Assembly: GCA_023388635.1 (NCBI GenBank)
Contig: JAEWFW010000043.1
Location: forward strand, 124,001 to 188,000
DNA length: 64,000 nucleotides
Direction: 5' to 3'
Source of the DNA: Bacillota bacterium
GTDB taxonomy: Bacteria; Bacillota; Bacilli; Desulfuribacillales; Desulfuribacillaceae
Position 1 is the stretch's first letter. Each line of letters begins with the position of its first letter. Positions 34,790-44,174 of this stretch are shown here, piece by piece. The notes below the pieces were generated by a model. It had not been told where the DNA came from and did no database searches. It saw only the letters and a list, made by a program, of their open reading frames with translations. The translations under genes and the position numbers were made by a program.

Positions 34790-36307
34790 CTACAAATCTA
34801 ACAACTTTATATAATCAATTTTCCCGTTATTAGTTACAGGAATCTTTTCAATCGCCTTTACGGTATATGCCGTATGATGTAACTGGTATCGCTGTCCGAT
34901 CCACTGCTTAATCAACTGCAATAGCATATCCCCTTTTTGCTGCCCCTCTTGTTTCCTTTCTAACCATACGTTCATCTGCTCGTCATTACCTGTACATGCA
35001 ATATTGATATGGAACTCTCGCTGAATCTGCTGTTCCAAATCATCAAGATTCACTCGTAAACCAAATAACTTAATGAATCGTTTGAGCCTGCCTGTAATAT
35101 AATAATACCCTTCCGCATCACAAATGGCTATATCCCCCGTTGCTAATCTCCTTTGGCATTCGTCGCCCTTACTCAGGTCACTGCGGTCCTCCGCATAACC
35201 TAACATGACATTGGCACCATAGTAAATTAACTCTTCCGTTTGCTCATCGATCTCAAATTTTCCTCCCGGAATAGCTATACCAATAGAATTTAGCTTACTT
35301 AACAACATTTCCGGCGGCAAATAACTCATACGCGCCGTCGCCTCTGTCTGTCCGTACATGACAAAAAAACGCCACGCCCGCTCTTCCGCCAGCTCTCCAA
35401 AGTAACGAGCCAAATCCTCCGACAATCTCCCTCCTGCCTGCGTCAACGTACGCAAAGACGGCAGTTCCATCTTCGAAAGCCGCAAACGATGCAGCATTTG
35501 GTACATATACGGAGCACCTGCCAACGATGTTGCCTTGCCCTCACGAAATAGCTGCCAAAATGCTTTTGACATCACACTTTCGTTCGTCAACAATAACGTT
35601 CCACCTGCTAATAAGTGACTGTTAATTACAGACAATCCATAGGAGTAAGACATCGGCAAACTAGTAATTGCCCGTTCTTGTGAATGCAAATTTAAATACG
35701 TCGCTATCGCCTGGGCATTGGCTTGCAAATTCTGTTTCGACAAACGCACCATTTTCGGATTACCTGTCGTACCGGATGTCGATAACAACACTGCCAACTG
35801 CTCGTTAATCGCACTATCAGCTATCTCTTTTGTTACTTTTTTAATTTCTTCCCCAAAAGATCCCTTTAAAAACCACAGTGTATCTTGTCTACTCTCTTCA
35901 TAGGATAGTGCTTTCAATACACCCGCAGTCCCATCTATAATGCAACTACCCGTAATCCAATCCGGTCGATACTGCTCTACTATGCCCCTCAATAATTGTG
36001 GATTCATCTTCCCATCCAGAAGCATCACCGCATCATTGACCTGCAACGCAGCCAGATAGAATATGAGATCCTGCAATTGATTATTTACTAAAATACATCC
36101 TAATTTCTTTGTCCTTCTGTGACCAGAATCTGTTTCTTCCTTAACACCCACTGCTATCGACAACAGCCATCCTTTAATTTCATCTATTCTCTGTAATAAA
36201 TCCGCACCGGTGATCACACAATCAGGGATTTGATTAATAACAACTGCCTGCTGATCTACATATGTATTGTGAATATCCCAAAAATATCGAGCCGAACCAT
36301 CGCTCAT
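34790..36307 (-). CDS. ANL-family acyl-CoA/acyl-ACP ligase
   Basis: A 505-residue adenylate-forming enzyme. P-loop LLSTSGTTGNPKMVRLSKQN is near residue 195, YGQTEATARMSY near 333, the hinge ITGRLKRFIKLFGLRVNLDDLE near 420, and the catalytic Lys in TNNGKIDY close to the C-terminus. It would activate a carboxylic or amino acid and load it on CoA or on the ACP encoded two genes upstream. It overlaps the SDR gene by 4 bases. Comparable ligase/ACP pairs are known in Campylobacter flagellin-modification loci. Confidence 0.87.
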   Translation of the reverse strand: MSDGSARYFWDIHNTYVDQQAVVINQIPDCVITGADLLQRIDEIKGWLLSIAVGVKEETDSGHRRTKKLGCILVNNQLQDLIFYLAALQVNDAVMLLDGKMNPQLLRGIVEQYRPDWITGSCIIDGTAGVLKALSYEESRQDTLWFLKGSFGEEIKKVTKEIADSAINEQLAVLLSTSGTTGNPKMVRLSKQNLQANAQAIATYLNLHSQERAITSLPMSYSYGLSVINSHLLAGGTLLLTNESVMSKAFWQLFREGKATSLAGAPYMYQMLHRLRLSKMELPSLRTLTQAGGRLSEDLARYFGELAEERAWRFFVMYGQTEATARMSYLPPEMLLSKLNSIGIAIPGGKFEIDEQTEELIYYGANVMLGYAEDRSDLSKGDECQRRLATGDIAICDAEGYYYITGRLKRFIKLFGLRVNLDDLEQQIQREFHINIACTGNDEQMNVWLERKQEGQQKGDMLLQLIKQWIGQRYQLHHTAYTVKAIEKIPVTNNGKIDYIKLLDL

Positions 36308-37050
36308 ATCAACATGCCCCCGTCGACACCTACTACTTGTCCTGTCACATAAGACGACAAATCTGAAGCTAAAAACAAAGCGACATTGGCGACTTCCGAA
36401 GGCTTGCCAATCCGCCCCATGGCGACGCTGTTTACTCGTTCAGCAAACTTCTCCTCTGTCAACTGGCGCGCCATATCCGTATCGATAAATCCAGGAGCAA
36501 TTGCATTCACTCGGATGTTATAGCGTGCCAATTCTTTTGCAGCAGACATCGTCGCACCAATTACCCCTGCTTTACTAGCACCATAGACAACCTGCCCAGC
36601 ATTGCCGACGCGCCCAATAATTGAACTAAGATTAATAATAGAGCCCGCTTGTTGCCTTTGCATCAAACGAGCCGCGTATTGCATATGATAGATCGTCCCA
36701 AACAGATTAGCGGACATCGTCGCTTCTAACTGCTGCATGCGAATCATCCCCAACAACGCATCGTCCAACACGCCTGCATTGTTTACCATAACATCAAGTT
36801 TCTTATATTGTTTTTGAATCACCTGAAATGCCTGTTTTACTTCTGATTCGACACCGACATCATAGACAGCTAACTCTGGGCGACTACCCGTTACCTCAGC
36901 AATCTCATCTGCTAACGCACGCAAAGTCTGCTGGTTTCTGCCATTGATGACGAGTTGCGCTCCCTGTTCAGCGAAAGCGACAGCCGTCGCTCTGCCGATC
37001 CCCTTCGATGCCCCAGTGACCAATATAACTTTCCCATCCAATAGCTTCAT
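36304..37050 (-). CDS. FabG-like SDR ketoreductase
   Basis: A 248-residue classical short-chain dehydrogenase: cofactor motif TGASKGIGRATA (residues 13-24), NNAGVLDD, catalytic Ser in NLSSIIGRVGNAG and YGASKAG with the Tyr-Lys pair, and the C-terminal YVTGQVVGVDGGM typical of 3-oxoacyl-ACP reductases. It sits between an acyl ligase and an ACP gene, so reduction of an ACP-bound beta-keto acyl group, for example to a 3-hydroxyacyl, is a reasonable reading. The substrate is not proven. Confidence 0.87.
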   Translation of the reverse strand: MKLLDGKVILVTGASKGIGRATAVAFAEQGAQLVINGRNQQTLRALADEIAEVTGSRPELAVYDVGVESEVKQAFQVIQKQYKKLDVMVNNAGVLDDALLGMIRMQQLEATMSANLFGTIYHMQYAARLMQRQQAGSIINLSSIIGRVGNAGQVVYGASKAGVIGATMSAAKELARYNIRVNAIAPGFIDTDMARQLTEEKFAERVNSVAMGRIGKPSEVANVALFLASDLSSYVTGQVVGVDGGMLI

Positions 37051-37052
37051 TA

Positions 37053-37289
37053 TTAAAACTCCACATCGTATTTTCTCAAAATCTCTTTTGCTTTAGCAAA
37101 AGAACTCATATCGATCACATCATCGGTATCAAGCATCATGTCAAAAGCATCGTCGATAGCAGCAATCAACGCCATATGAGCAATCGAATCCCACTCGGGG
37201 ATACTATTATACTCCAGACTATCTTGTACGATTGACTCATCGATTCCCAATGCTTCTGCGAAGATTTCTTTCAGTTTTAGCTCGTTCAT
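37053..37289 (-). CDS. Acyl carrier protein
   Basis: A 78-residue, acidic, four-helix ACP. The phosphopantetheine attachment Ser is in PEWDSIAHMALIAAID (Ser near 35); DSI replaces the usual DSL, as in many specialised ACPs. It ends two bases before the SDR gene start codon. It is too diverged from fatty-acid AcpP to be that protein and is better read as a dedicated carrier for the acyl group of the island. Confidence 0.88.
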   Translation of the reverse strand: MNELKLKEIFAEALGIDESIVQDSLEYNSIPEWDSIAHMALIAAIDDAFDMMLDTDDVIDMSSFAKAKEILRKYDVEF

Positions 37290-37325
37290 AATATTTATCC
37301 CCTTATATATTGATCGAATTCAAAA

Positions 37326-38006
37326 TTATAAGTTCCACAGCCACTTTGTCTTTTTACATTCCCATACTCGGTATATCCAATCCAAATTCTTTCCCACAAT
37401 TACCACATATATCAATAAATCGAGTCTATCAAATAATGCAAATGCAGAAGTTAAAAAATAAATCAAAAAAATATCGAAACTAGGTATAATCCCTTTAGAT
37501 AAAAACCAGGCTTTCCACTCAGCACGAATTACACCGTATTTTCTCATAAAGGGTAGGACGTAAGTATGTACAATTAAAATATCTAAATAAATCGTACTAA
37601 TAAAACCTATTTTAAGCCAAAGTGATACATCCGTTATATATGCTACACCAACAAATACCGAAATTCTCACTATTTGATCAAACACCCTATCCAGCTTAGC
37701 ACCTAATGGAGTACATCTGTTAGTAAGCCTGGCCAAATTGCCGTCGGCACCATCAATAAAATGATGCAACTGTAGTAATAATGCGCCTATAACCAAAAAA
37801 TCTAAAGCAAACATGATTCCAGCTATTACACCGCATATTCCGGATAGACCAGTAACAACATTAGGTGTCAATTTCAAATCATATGCCAATTTAGTAAGAA
37901 ACGGATCTATTAAGTGGGCATAATATTTGTTAGCAAGATATTCATGTTCTCTTCTTTGTTGAACTACATACTTTTTGCGAAAGGAACGATACCAATTTAT
38001 CATCAT
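37326..38006 (-). CDS. CDP-alcohol phosphotransferase
   Basis: A 226-residue integral membrane enzyme of the CDP-alcohol phosphatidyltransferase family. The full metal-binding motif D-x2-DG-x2-AR-x8-G-x3-D-x3-D is present in DGADGNLARLTNRCTPLGAK and the following LDRVFD (residues about 84-109). AAGGAG precedes ATG 38006; the open frame to 38075 overlaps the upstream gene and is less likely. Next to a TagD-type cytidylyltransferase it probably moves a phospho-alcohol from a CDP-activated polyol to a lipid or sugar acceptor rather than making ordinary phospholipid. Confidence 0.85.
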   Translation of the reverse strand: MMINWYRSFRKKYVVQQRREHEYLANKYYAHLIDPFLTKLAYDLKLTPNVVTGLSGICGVIAGIMFALDFLVIGALLLQLHHFIDGADGNLARLTNRCTPLGAKLDRVFDQIVRISVFVGVAYITDVSLWLKIGFISTIYLDILIVHTYVLPFMRKYGVIRAEWKAWFLSKGIIPSFDIFLIYFLTSAFALFDRLDLLIYVVIVGKNLDWIYRVWECKKTKWLWNL

Positions 38007-38031
38007 TTGCTCCTTTAGTATCAACTTATTT

Positions 38032-39384
38032 TTAATAAATTCTATTGATACCCATATTAGACATAAAACGCTCAATAACCCTATGAATAGTAGAAGACTC
38101 TTTCGGACTTAACTTATACGTTTGGCTTTCTCTTTGATTTATCATGGAAACAAATTCTGCAATTTCGTATCGTAATCCGTCACCATCAAATTTATAATAA
38201 TATTTTTTATTACTTCTAAAATCTTCATATCGAATTTCAAAATATTCTGTCTTCCACCACGGCGAAGGAACATAAATATATGCATTCGTTCCAGAAATGA
38301 TCAATTCTCCTTCTGACTTAACACCTAACCCTACATTAGCTGTAGCAATCGCATGCCTATACTTAAGAATAATTTTAGTATATATGTCAACTTCTTTATC
38401 TTTATCAAAATATGAATAAAAATCTATATCTGTAAATTCTATTCCTAACAGCTTTATGATTGCTAATAATGGATAACTGGCAAGTTCAGTAACACTCCCA
38501 CCGGCGGAAAACTTATCCAATTCGCGAATGTCTCCAGATACAAGCTTCGTAAATGTAGCATCCACTGCCTTTATTTCACCTATAAGTCCACTCTTAGCAA
38601 GACTTATTAATCTGTTAAAGCCCGGAGCATACGCTGTTTTGATTGCTTCTAGCAATACACAGCCATTCTTCTCGGCCAAATTATATAACTCTTCTGATTG
38701 ATTAGCAGAAAGTACCATAGGTTTCTCACATAATACATGTTTATTATGATGGATCGCTTTCTTTATATAATCATAATGTGCTAGGTGAGGTGAGGCAATA
38801 TACACGGCATCTAATTTATCAAGAAAATCCTCATAATCTAACGAATAAAAATCTAATTCATATTTCTTAACAAAACTTTGCAAAGATTCTTCGTTGAGAC
38901 CATAGACCCCTTCGATATTAAGTCCACTGACAAATTTAGACTCAGCAATAAATCTATTTGCAATTCTCCCATAACCGACTATTCCCAATTTAAGAATACC
39001 ATAATTTGCAGTTCGCAATTGCGTGCTCGAGATTCCTTTTGTTCTTTCTAAATATATGACTTTACAATATTCCTTTAAATAATCAAACTTTCCCAACCAA
39101 TCTGATCCAATTGCAAAAATATCAATCTTATATTTAAGAATATCGTTAATCTTTTGACCTTCATACTCCTCAATAATAATCTCATCAGCCAAACCACTAG
39201 CTTTCACATTTTCAATCCGCTTCATTAGATTTTCCTGTACATTTAATTTGCCGCGACTATCATCATAATTCTCAGTTGTGACCCCGACAATTAAATAATC
39301 GCCTAGCTCTCTAGCCCGTTTAAGCAGCCTGCGATGCCCTTCATGAAATAAATCAAAGGTCCCGTATGTAATGACTTTAATCAT
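38032..39384 (-). CDS. Cytidylyltransferase fused to Gfo/Idh-type oxidoreductase
   Basis: A 450-residue two-domain protein. Residues 1-130 are a TagD-type cytidylyltransferase: MIKVITYGTFDLFHEGHRRL with the HxGH nucleotide motif, and the TKGISSTQLR end. Residues about 132-450 are a Gfo/Idh/MocA oxidoreductase: LGIVGYGRIANRFIA, AVYIASPHLAHYDYIKKAI and HVLCEKPMVLSANQ with the catalytic Lys of EKP. The fusion suggests one protein that makes a polyol (or keto) phosphate and activates it with CTP. Bifunctional CDP-ribitol enzymes exist but use other domain types. Product: an unknown CDP-linked alcohol. Confidence 0.87.
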   Translation of the reverse strand: MIKVITYGTFDLFHEGHRRLLKRARELGDYLIVGVTTENYDDSRGKLNVQENLMKRIENVKASGLADEIIIEEYEGQKINDILKYKIDIFAIGSDWLGKFDYLKEYCKVIYLERTKGISSTQLRTANYGILKLGIVGYGRIANRFIAESKFVSGLNIEGVYGLNEESLQSFVKKYELDFYSLDYEDFLDKLDAVYIASPHLAHYDYIKKAIHHNKHVLCEKPMVLSANQSEELYNLAEKNGCVLLEAIKTAYAPGFNRLISLAKSGLIGEIKAVDATFTKLVSGDIRELDKFSAGGSVTELASYPLLAIIKLLGIEFTDIDFYSYFDKDKEVDIYTKIILKYRHAIATANVGLGVKSEGELIISGTNAYIYVPSPWWKTEYFEIRYEDFRSNKKYYYKFDGDGLRYEIAEFVSMINQRESQTYKLSPKESSTIHRVIERFMSNMGINRIY

Positions 39385-39422
39385 GGACTCTCTCCTTCTA
39401 AGTGATGCATCAAATGTCTCAG

Positions 39423-40853
39423 TTATATAAAAGGATTAATAAAATCAATTCCTTCAACTAACCTGTCCCGCTCTAAGATTTTAACAATATCTTCAGCTGC
39501 CGTCACAACAGCAATTATGATTTTATAATTTTTAGTTTCATTATAATCGTAACCATGTATCTCTAACCCATCTAAAAACATTCCTTGTTTATTTAGATCC
39601 ATATCAATATAGGCTTTCACATCATATTCTTGATATTTTAACCAGGATGCAAAAAGTTGTCCTATTTCACCAGCACCCCAAATAATATATTCATAACCTT
39701 TAAAAAGCTCAACAAAATTTATTAGCTTATTTTTGCTAAATATTGAATGCTCACAATCCGATTTACGCCTTACTGTTCGGCCGTTAATAAGACTGTATAT
39801 TGCTGTACACGCTCTAGCTGGAGCAAAATTATCTCGATATTCGTACAGATCCTTTAAAATATTATCATAATCAACGATTGACGATTCCAACGCAGTCTCG
39901 ATAGCATTTAAAATGTTGTCATCAATAGAAACATGGGGTAGAACTTCTCTTATTATCACATCTAAGCTACTTTCACCATTTGATAAAATATCAACCTCAT
40001 TATATTTCATGATATTTCCCATTTTTTTTATATTGGCAAACCCAGTATCAATATATTCCTGCTCTGTATCTAACAATAATATTTTTTTCTTAGCAAGCAT
40101 CGCATCAAATATTACACCACTATAATCACTAATAACTAAATCAACACTCCCGAAAAGATCGAAAGAATCTACAACTTCATCACACAAAAAAACTTCTTCT
40201 TTATTCAAACAATTAAAATCAAATAAATCATTCAGTGAATTCCCATGATGCATCTTAATTATAACATCGTACTTTTCACTTAATTGGTTAACTATTTCTA
40301 AAAAGAAGGGTACAGAAGATAGTTCTCCCCAAGTTGGACAATATAAAATTTTAAATCTTTTCGTTAACCATACCGATAATCTTTCACCATAAATATCCTG
40401 TATTACTATATCATCTTTATCCATTCCTGAACAAAATCGCGGATGACCAATTGACACAGTCTGCACCATCTGAGATAATTTCCTCTCGGCATAAGAACCG
40501 TACACTAAGCACAAGTCAAACTCTTTATTCCATCTTGCATAATTCCATGCATCTTTTGCATAGCCATATAAAATACGTATACGCATTATATCCCTATCAA
40601 TAAGAGGGAAAAAATTAAAATAATACGGCGCGATAACCGCTTGCACTTTTTCTTGATTACTAATGATATCTATATAGTTACAGTAGTGTACATTATTTTG
40701 TTCAAAATAATCTCGTAACTTCTCATATCGGTTGCCTGTTGTCAATTTAGGAGCATAAATGATGAAAATCGCCTTCTCATTAAATTCTGACGCTATTCTT
40801 CTGAAATGTAAATAGTGGAATATCGTTGTACATACAAAGCCGACTTTTTTCAT
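39423..40853 (-). CDS. CDP-glycerol glycerophosphotransferase-like protein with Rossmann-like tail
   Basis: A 476-residue protein. The first about 370 residues resemble TagB/TagF-type CDP-polyol phosphotransferases (YGYAKDAWNYARWNKEFDLCL, ILYCPTWGE, VIIKMHHGNSLND, LVISDYSGVIFDAMLAKKKIL). Residues about 385-476 form a separate Rossmann-like module (YEYIIWGAGEIGQLFASWL, VKAYIDMDLNKQG). The first part would transfer a phospho-polyol from a CDP donor, probably the product of the adjacent fusion enzyme. The tail resembles a domain found on four other island proteins. Confidence 0.8.
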   Translation of the reverse strand: MKKVGFVCTTIFHYLHFRRIASEFNEKAIFIIYAPKLTTGNRYEKLRDYFEQNNVHYCNYIDIISNQEKVQAVIAPYYFNFFPLIDRDIMRIRILYGYAKDAWNYARWNKEFDLCLVYGSYAERKLSQMVQTVSIGHPRFCSGMDKDDIVIQDIYGERLSVWLTKRFKILYCPTWGELSSVPFFLEIVNQLSEKYDVIIKMHHGNSLNDLFDFNCLNKEEVFLCDEVVDSFDLFGSVDLVISDYSGVIFDAMLAKKKILLLDTEQEYIDTGFANIKKMGNIMKYNEVDILSNGESSLDVIIREVLPHVSIDDNILNAIETALESSIVDYDNILKDLYEYRDNFAPARACTAIYSLINGRTVRRKSDCEHSIFSKNKLINFVELFKGYEYIIWGAGEIGQLFASWLKYQEYDVKAYIDMDLNKQGMFLDGLEIHGYDYNETKNYKIIIAVVTAAEDIVKILERDRLVEGIDFINPFI

Positions 40854-40912
40854 TAGAATCGTCCTTTAAGTTTATATAGTAAGAATCTGTAGACATTATT
40901 AACAACGGTTAC

Positions 40913-41863
40913 TTATATCTTCCCATTACGCAATAATTCTTCAAAGTATGTAATCGTCTTTATCAAACCATCCTGTAGTTTAACTTTTGGATGCCAATCC
41001 AGTTTTTCTTTAGCAAGTTCAATATTTGGCTTTCTTCGAATAGGATCATTCTCCGGTAATGGTAAAAATGACAATTTCGATTTTGAATTTGTCAAGCCAA
41101 TTATCATGTCAGCCAATTCAAGCACTGTAATTTCAGCAGGATTACCAATATTCACTGGACCAATAAAATCATCTGACGAGTTCATCAGGAGAATCATACC
41201 ATCAATTAAATCATCAACATAACAAAAACTTCTAGTCTGCAGACCATCACCATACAAGGTAATATTTTGATTTTGTAAAGCTTGTACAATAAAGTTTGAT
41301 ACAACCCGACCATCATGCAGATGCATATGAGGTCCATACGTGTTAAAAATACGCATCACTTTAATTCGTAATCGATACTGCCGATGGTAATCAAAAAATA
41401 ACGTCTCTGCACAGCGTTTCCCTTCATCATAGCATGCCCGTATACCAATGGGATTAACATTGCCTCGATATGATTCTAACTGCGGATGTACTTCTGGTTC
41501 TCCATAGACTTCACTCGTAGATGCCTGCAAAATCTTACCTTTCACTCGTTTTGCTAATCCTAACATATTTATCGCACCATGAACATTCGTCTTTACCGTC
41601 TGTACCGGGTTATTTTGATAATGAACAGGACTTGCAGGACACGCTAGATTGTATATCTCATCAACTTCTGTATAATATGGGAAAGTAACATCATGACGGG
41701 TAAATTCAAAGTACGGATTACCGAATAAATGCATAATATTCTCTTTGCTCCCTGTATACAAGTTGTCCAAACAATTGACGTCATGACCTTCTTTAATCAG
41801 CCGCTCACATAAATGAGAACCTAGAAAGCCCGCGCCACCAGTAACAAGTATGCGTTTTCTCAT
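40913..41863 (-). CDS. uxs: UDP-glucuronate decarboxylase (UDP-xylose synthase)
   Basis: A 316-residue extended SDR. It shows RILVTGGAGFLGSHLCERL, DNLYTGSKENI, YNLACPASPVHYQ, STSEVYGEPEVHPQ, and GIRACYDEGKRCAETLFFDY with the catalytic Tyr and the Arg typical of UXS. This enzyme oxidises, decarboxylates and re-reduces UDP-glucuronate to UDP-xylose. With ugd in the same operon the pair predicts xylose, or a xylose-derived sugar, in the surface glycan. AGGAG precedes the ATG. Confidence 0.9.
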   Translation of the reverse strand: MRKRILVTGGAGFLGSHLCERLIKEGHDVNCLDNLYTGSKENIMHLFGNPYFEFTRHDVTFPYYTEVDEIYNLACPASPVHYQNNPVQTVKTNVHGAINMLGLAKRVKGKILQASTSEVYGEPEVHPQLESYRGNVNPIGIRACYDEGKRCAETLFFDYHRQYRLRIKVMRIFNTYGPHMHLHDGRVVSNFIVQALQNQNITLYGDGLQTRSFCYVDDLIDGMILLMNSSDDFIGPVNIGNPAEITVLELADMIIGLTNSKSKLSFLPLPENDPIRRKPNIELAKEKLDWHPKVKLQDGLIKTITYFEELLRNGKI

Positions 41864-41913
41864 TTTATTACTCCTACTCTCATAGATAATATCAATACTA
41901 CAACGTTACTTTC

Positions 41914-42957
41914 TTATAGTGAAGGAATCAATAACTTTTCTTTTCTAATGTTTCTTTCTAATAAAAGTTTCTTTATTTCTGTCATATACATACTTCCTAT
42001 AACAATAAAATCAATCTGTTCTTGATAAGCAACCAATTCGTCGGGTGATATTATCTTTATTCCCATAAATAAAGTCCCCCATTTTTCTGGATCCGAATCC
42101 GAAAAAAATAAAACAATTGATCCCTTTGAGTATATTCTCTTCAACATATATTCTGCCGATTGTCCCGTGCCATAAATTATGTATTTATGATTTTTTGAGA
42201 GCTTTATACTATCTGCTAATACCTCTGCTCTTGCACTTGGGTTATCTTTAACTGGATTTAACCCAATTATTTCAAAGCGTTTGTTTAATTCTTCTATTAC
42301 TTTTTGTCGTATAATAGGATCACGATTATTATACCAACGGTTTCTATCATGCACCCTATAATACCCAAGTGACTCATTGATAGAATATACATCTGTTATG
42401 GCAAACGCATGCCACAAAATAAACAAATCAGCACAAATTCTCATTTCTTTCTCAGGAATAGGATATATATCACGTAATACTTCCGCTTTCAACGATAATC
42501 CTGACGTCGGTATCGTTCCTTGGAAACCATACTTTTTTAACACCATTTTATAATCCTTATTTACACTTAATTCTGTATACGGAATTAAGTTATTTTTCAA
42601 TAAATTATGTTGCACCATCCCATATTTATCATGATATTTAACGATAGTTTCAAGTTTATTGTCAAACCAATAATCATCACTGTCTAAAAATGCAATAATT
42701 TCCCCATGAGCCTTTTTAATTCCTGCGTTAAATGCAGATGCTTGTCCCCCATTTTGTTTATAAATTGGAATAATTACATCTGCGTATAACTGATGGTACT
42801 CATTTATAATATCTTTAGAATGATCTGTCGATCCATCATCAACGATAATTAACTCAAAATTTCTATAACTTTGGAAAAGAACAGACTCTATAGCTTCCGA
42901 TAAATATATAGCATAGTTATAATTATTTATAATGACAGACACCAGAGGATACGACAT
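41914..42957 (-). CDS. GT2 glycosyltransferase with Rossmann-like tail
   Basis: A 347-residue protein. Residues 1-110 hold the GT-A fold: VSVIINNYNYAIYLSEAIES, IVDDGSTDHSKDII, QNGGQASAFNAGI and the metal motif FLDSDDYW. Residues about 255-347 are the recurring module (KYIIYGTGQSAEYMLKRI, FFSDSDPEKWGTLF, DFIVIGSMYMTEI). AAGGAG precedes ATG 42957. It is a close paralogue of the gene at 44175, with a Maf-like gene in between. Donor and acceptor sugars are unknown. Confidence 0.85.
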   Translation of the reverse strand: MSYPLVSVIINNYNYAIYLSEAIESVLFQSYRNFELIIVDDGSTDHSKDIINEYHQLYADVIIPIYKQNGGQASAFNAGIKKAHGEIIAFLDSDDYWFDNKLETIVKYHDKYGMVQHNLLKNNLIPYTELSVNKDYKMVLKKYGFQGTIPTSGLSLKAEVLRDIYPIPEKEMRICADLFILWHAFAITDVYSINESLGYYRVHDRNRWYNNRDPIIRQKVIEELNKRFEIIGLNPVKDNPSARAEVLADSIKLSKNHKYIIYGTGQSAEYMLKRIYSKGSIVLFFSDSDPEKWGTLFMGIKIISPDELVAYQEQIDFIVIGSMYMTEIKKLLLERNIRKEKLLIPSL

Positions 42958-43078
42958 ATTCAATCTCCTTAAGACTAGTTTCTTAGAACAAGCAACTCCT
43001 TAACCTCATTAAACCTTTTACATACTTAGTTTATATGTCTTGGTAAAAATCAGTTCTTTCCAAACTATCTCCAAATGT

Positions 43079-44149
43079 CTACTCCTTTGCATCTGTTCCT
43101 ATATGATCAAAATCTAACAACTCAAACACATCTAAGTTTGTCTTTCGTGATGCATTATAGATCTTTCCTCCATGTTTCTCATATACTTGTTTTGCTGTTT
43201 GATATGCTCTCTCTTGATCAGCAAGCCTCGGTAATGTCCATTTATCACTTTCATGATGGTAATTAGGATGAAAATGGTTTCTTTCACCTTCGTTAACTAA
43301 TAATGTTTCCCCGAAAATTGTCACTTCATCAATTGACTTTGGTATAATATAATTATGATCAACTCCTATTAAATAAATCTCCTTAATCCCCATATAGAAA
43401 GCGATTTGTAACATCACATAGGTTACCGTATATCCACCATATACGCCTTTTACAATATCAGTTGACATACCTTGTAACGCATCATCTTTCTTTTTGTTAT
43501 TTAAAAAATGTAGCCAAGTCACATCCTCGATCTCTTCATTAAAAAATTGTTTTAACTTGTATGGGATAAATTTTGTTCCATTCAGTTTAGCAATGCACTC
43601 AGCATTATTCTCAGCTATTTTACTATCAATCACTGTATAATATGTAGGCCGCCAATCTGTTTCATCATATGCTAAATAAATTTTATTACTTGCAAAGCAA
43701 ATTTCATTTTTTAATTTATCTAAATCACTAGTTCGCAGACTTGGTCCATTTCCAATAATAAATGCACGCTTCCCAGCATGCTTATTCTTAAAACATTTTT
43801 TGATTTCTTGTCTTTCAATATAATAGTCAAAATTTCGGATAATATCACCATCAATGAAATGTAAATTTTCTATAAATCCCATATTTATTAGTTGTTGACT
43901 TATTTCATCAATATACATACTTGCTACTATAATAAAAATACTCTCCCTATCTTCTGCAGAAAGCTTTTGTGGATTATTAATTTTACGATTGTAAAAATAT
44001 TGCTCCCATTTATTATGATTATTATCCACAAAATAAGCTACTTCAATCGGTTGAGCCATAATTAATTTACTCATTTCACCAGTTCCAAATACGATAATCT
44101 TTTTCCCACATAAAAGAGAATAAAAATGTTCGATTGATGAAAATTCCAT
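43079..44149 (-). CDS. Maf/DUF115-like protein with N-terminal Rossmann-like module
   Basis: A 356-residue protein. Residues 15-105 form the recurring module (KIIVFGTGEMSKLI, YFVDNNHNKWEQYF, FIIVASMYIDEI). Residues about 120-350 resemble the DUF115/Maf core and its sialyltransferase-like relatives: RAFIIGNGPSLRTSDLDKL, CFASNKIYLAYDET, YYTVIDSKIAENN, EIYLIGVDHNYI. Maf proteins transfer nonulosonic acids to flagellin in other bacteria. AGGAGGG precedes ATG 44149; the longer frame overlaps the GT2 gene. Confidence 0.75.
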   Translation of the reverse strand: MEFSSIEHFYSLLCGKKIIVFGTGEMSKLIMAQPIEVAYFVDNNHNKWEQYFYNRKINNPQKLSAEDRESIFIIVASMYIDEISQQLINMGFIENLHFIDGDIIRNFDYYIERQEIKKCFKNKHAGKRAFIIGNGPSLRTSDLDKLKNEICFASNKIYLAYDETDWRPTYYTVIDSKIAENNAECIAKLNGTKFIPYKLKQFFNEEIEDVTWLHFLNNKKKDDALQGMSTDIVKGVYGGYTVTYVMLQIAFYMGIKEIYLIGVDHNYIIPKSIDEVTIFGETLLVNEGERNHFHPNYHHESDKWTLPRLADQERAYQTAKQVYEKHGGKIYNASRKTNLDVFELLDFDHIGTDAKE

Positions 44150-44174
44150 AAAAGCCCTCCTGGTAGATGTATTG

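Noticed and set aside
32363..36307. Bioluminescence (lux) operon
   Set aside because: LuxC- and LuxE-like genes are present but there is no luxA, luxB or luxD; neighbours are sugar and ACP genes.
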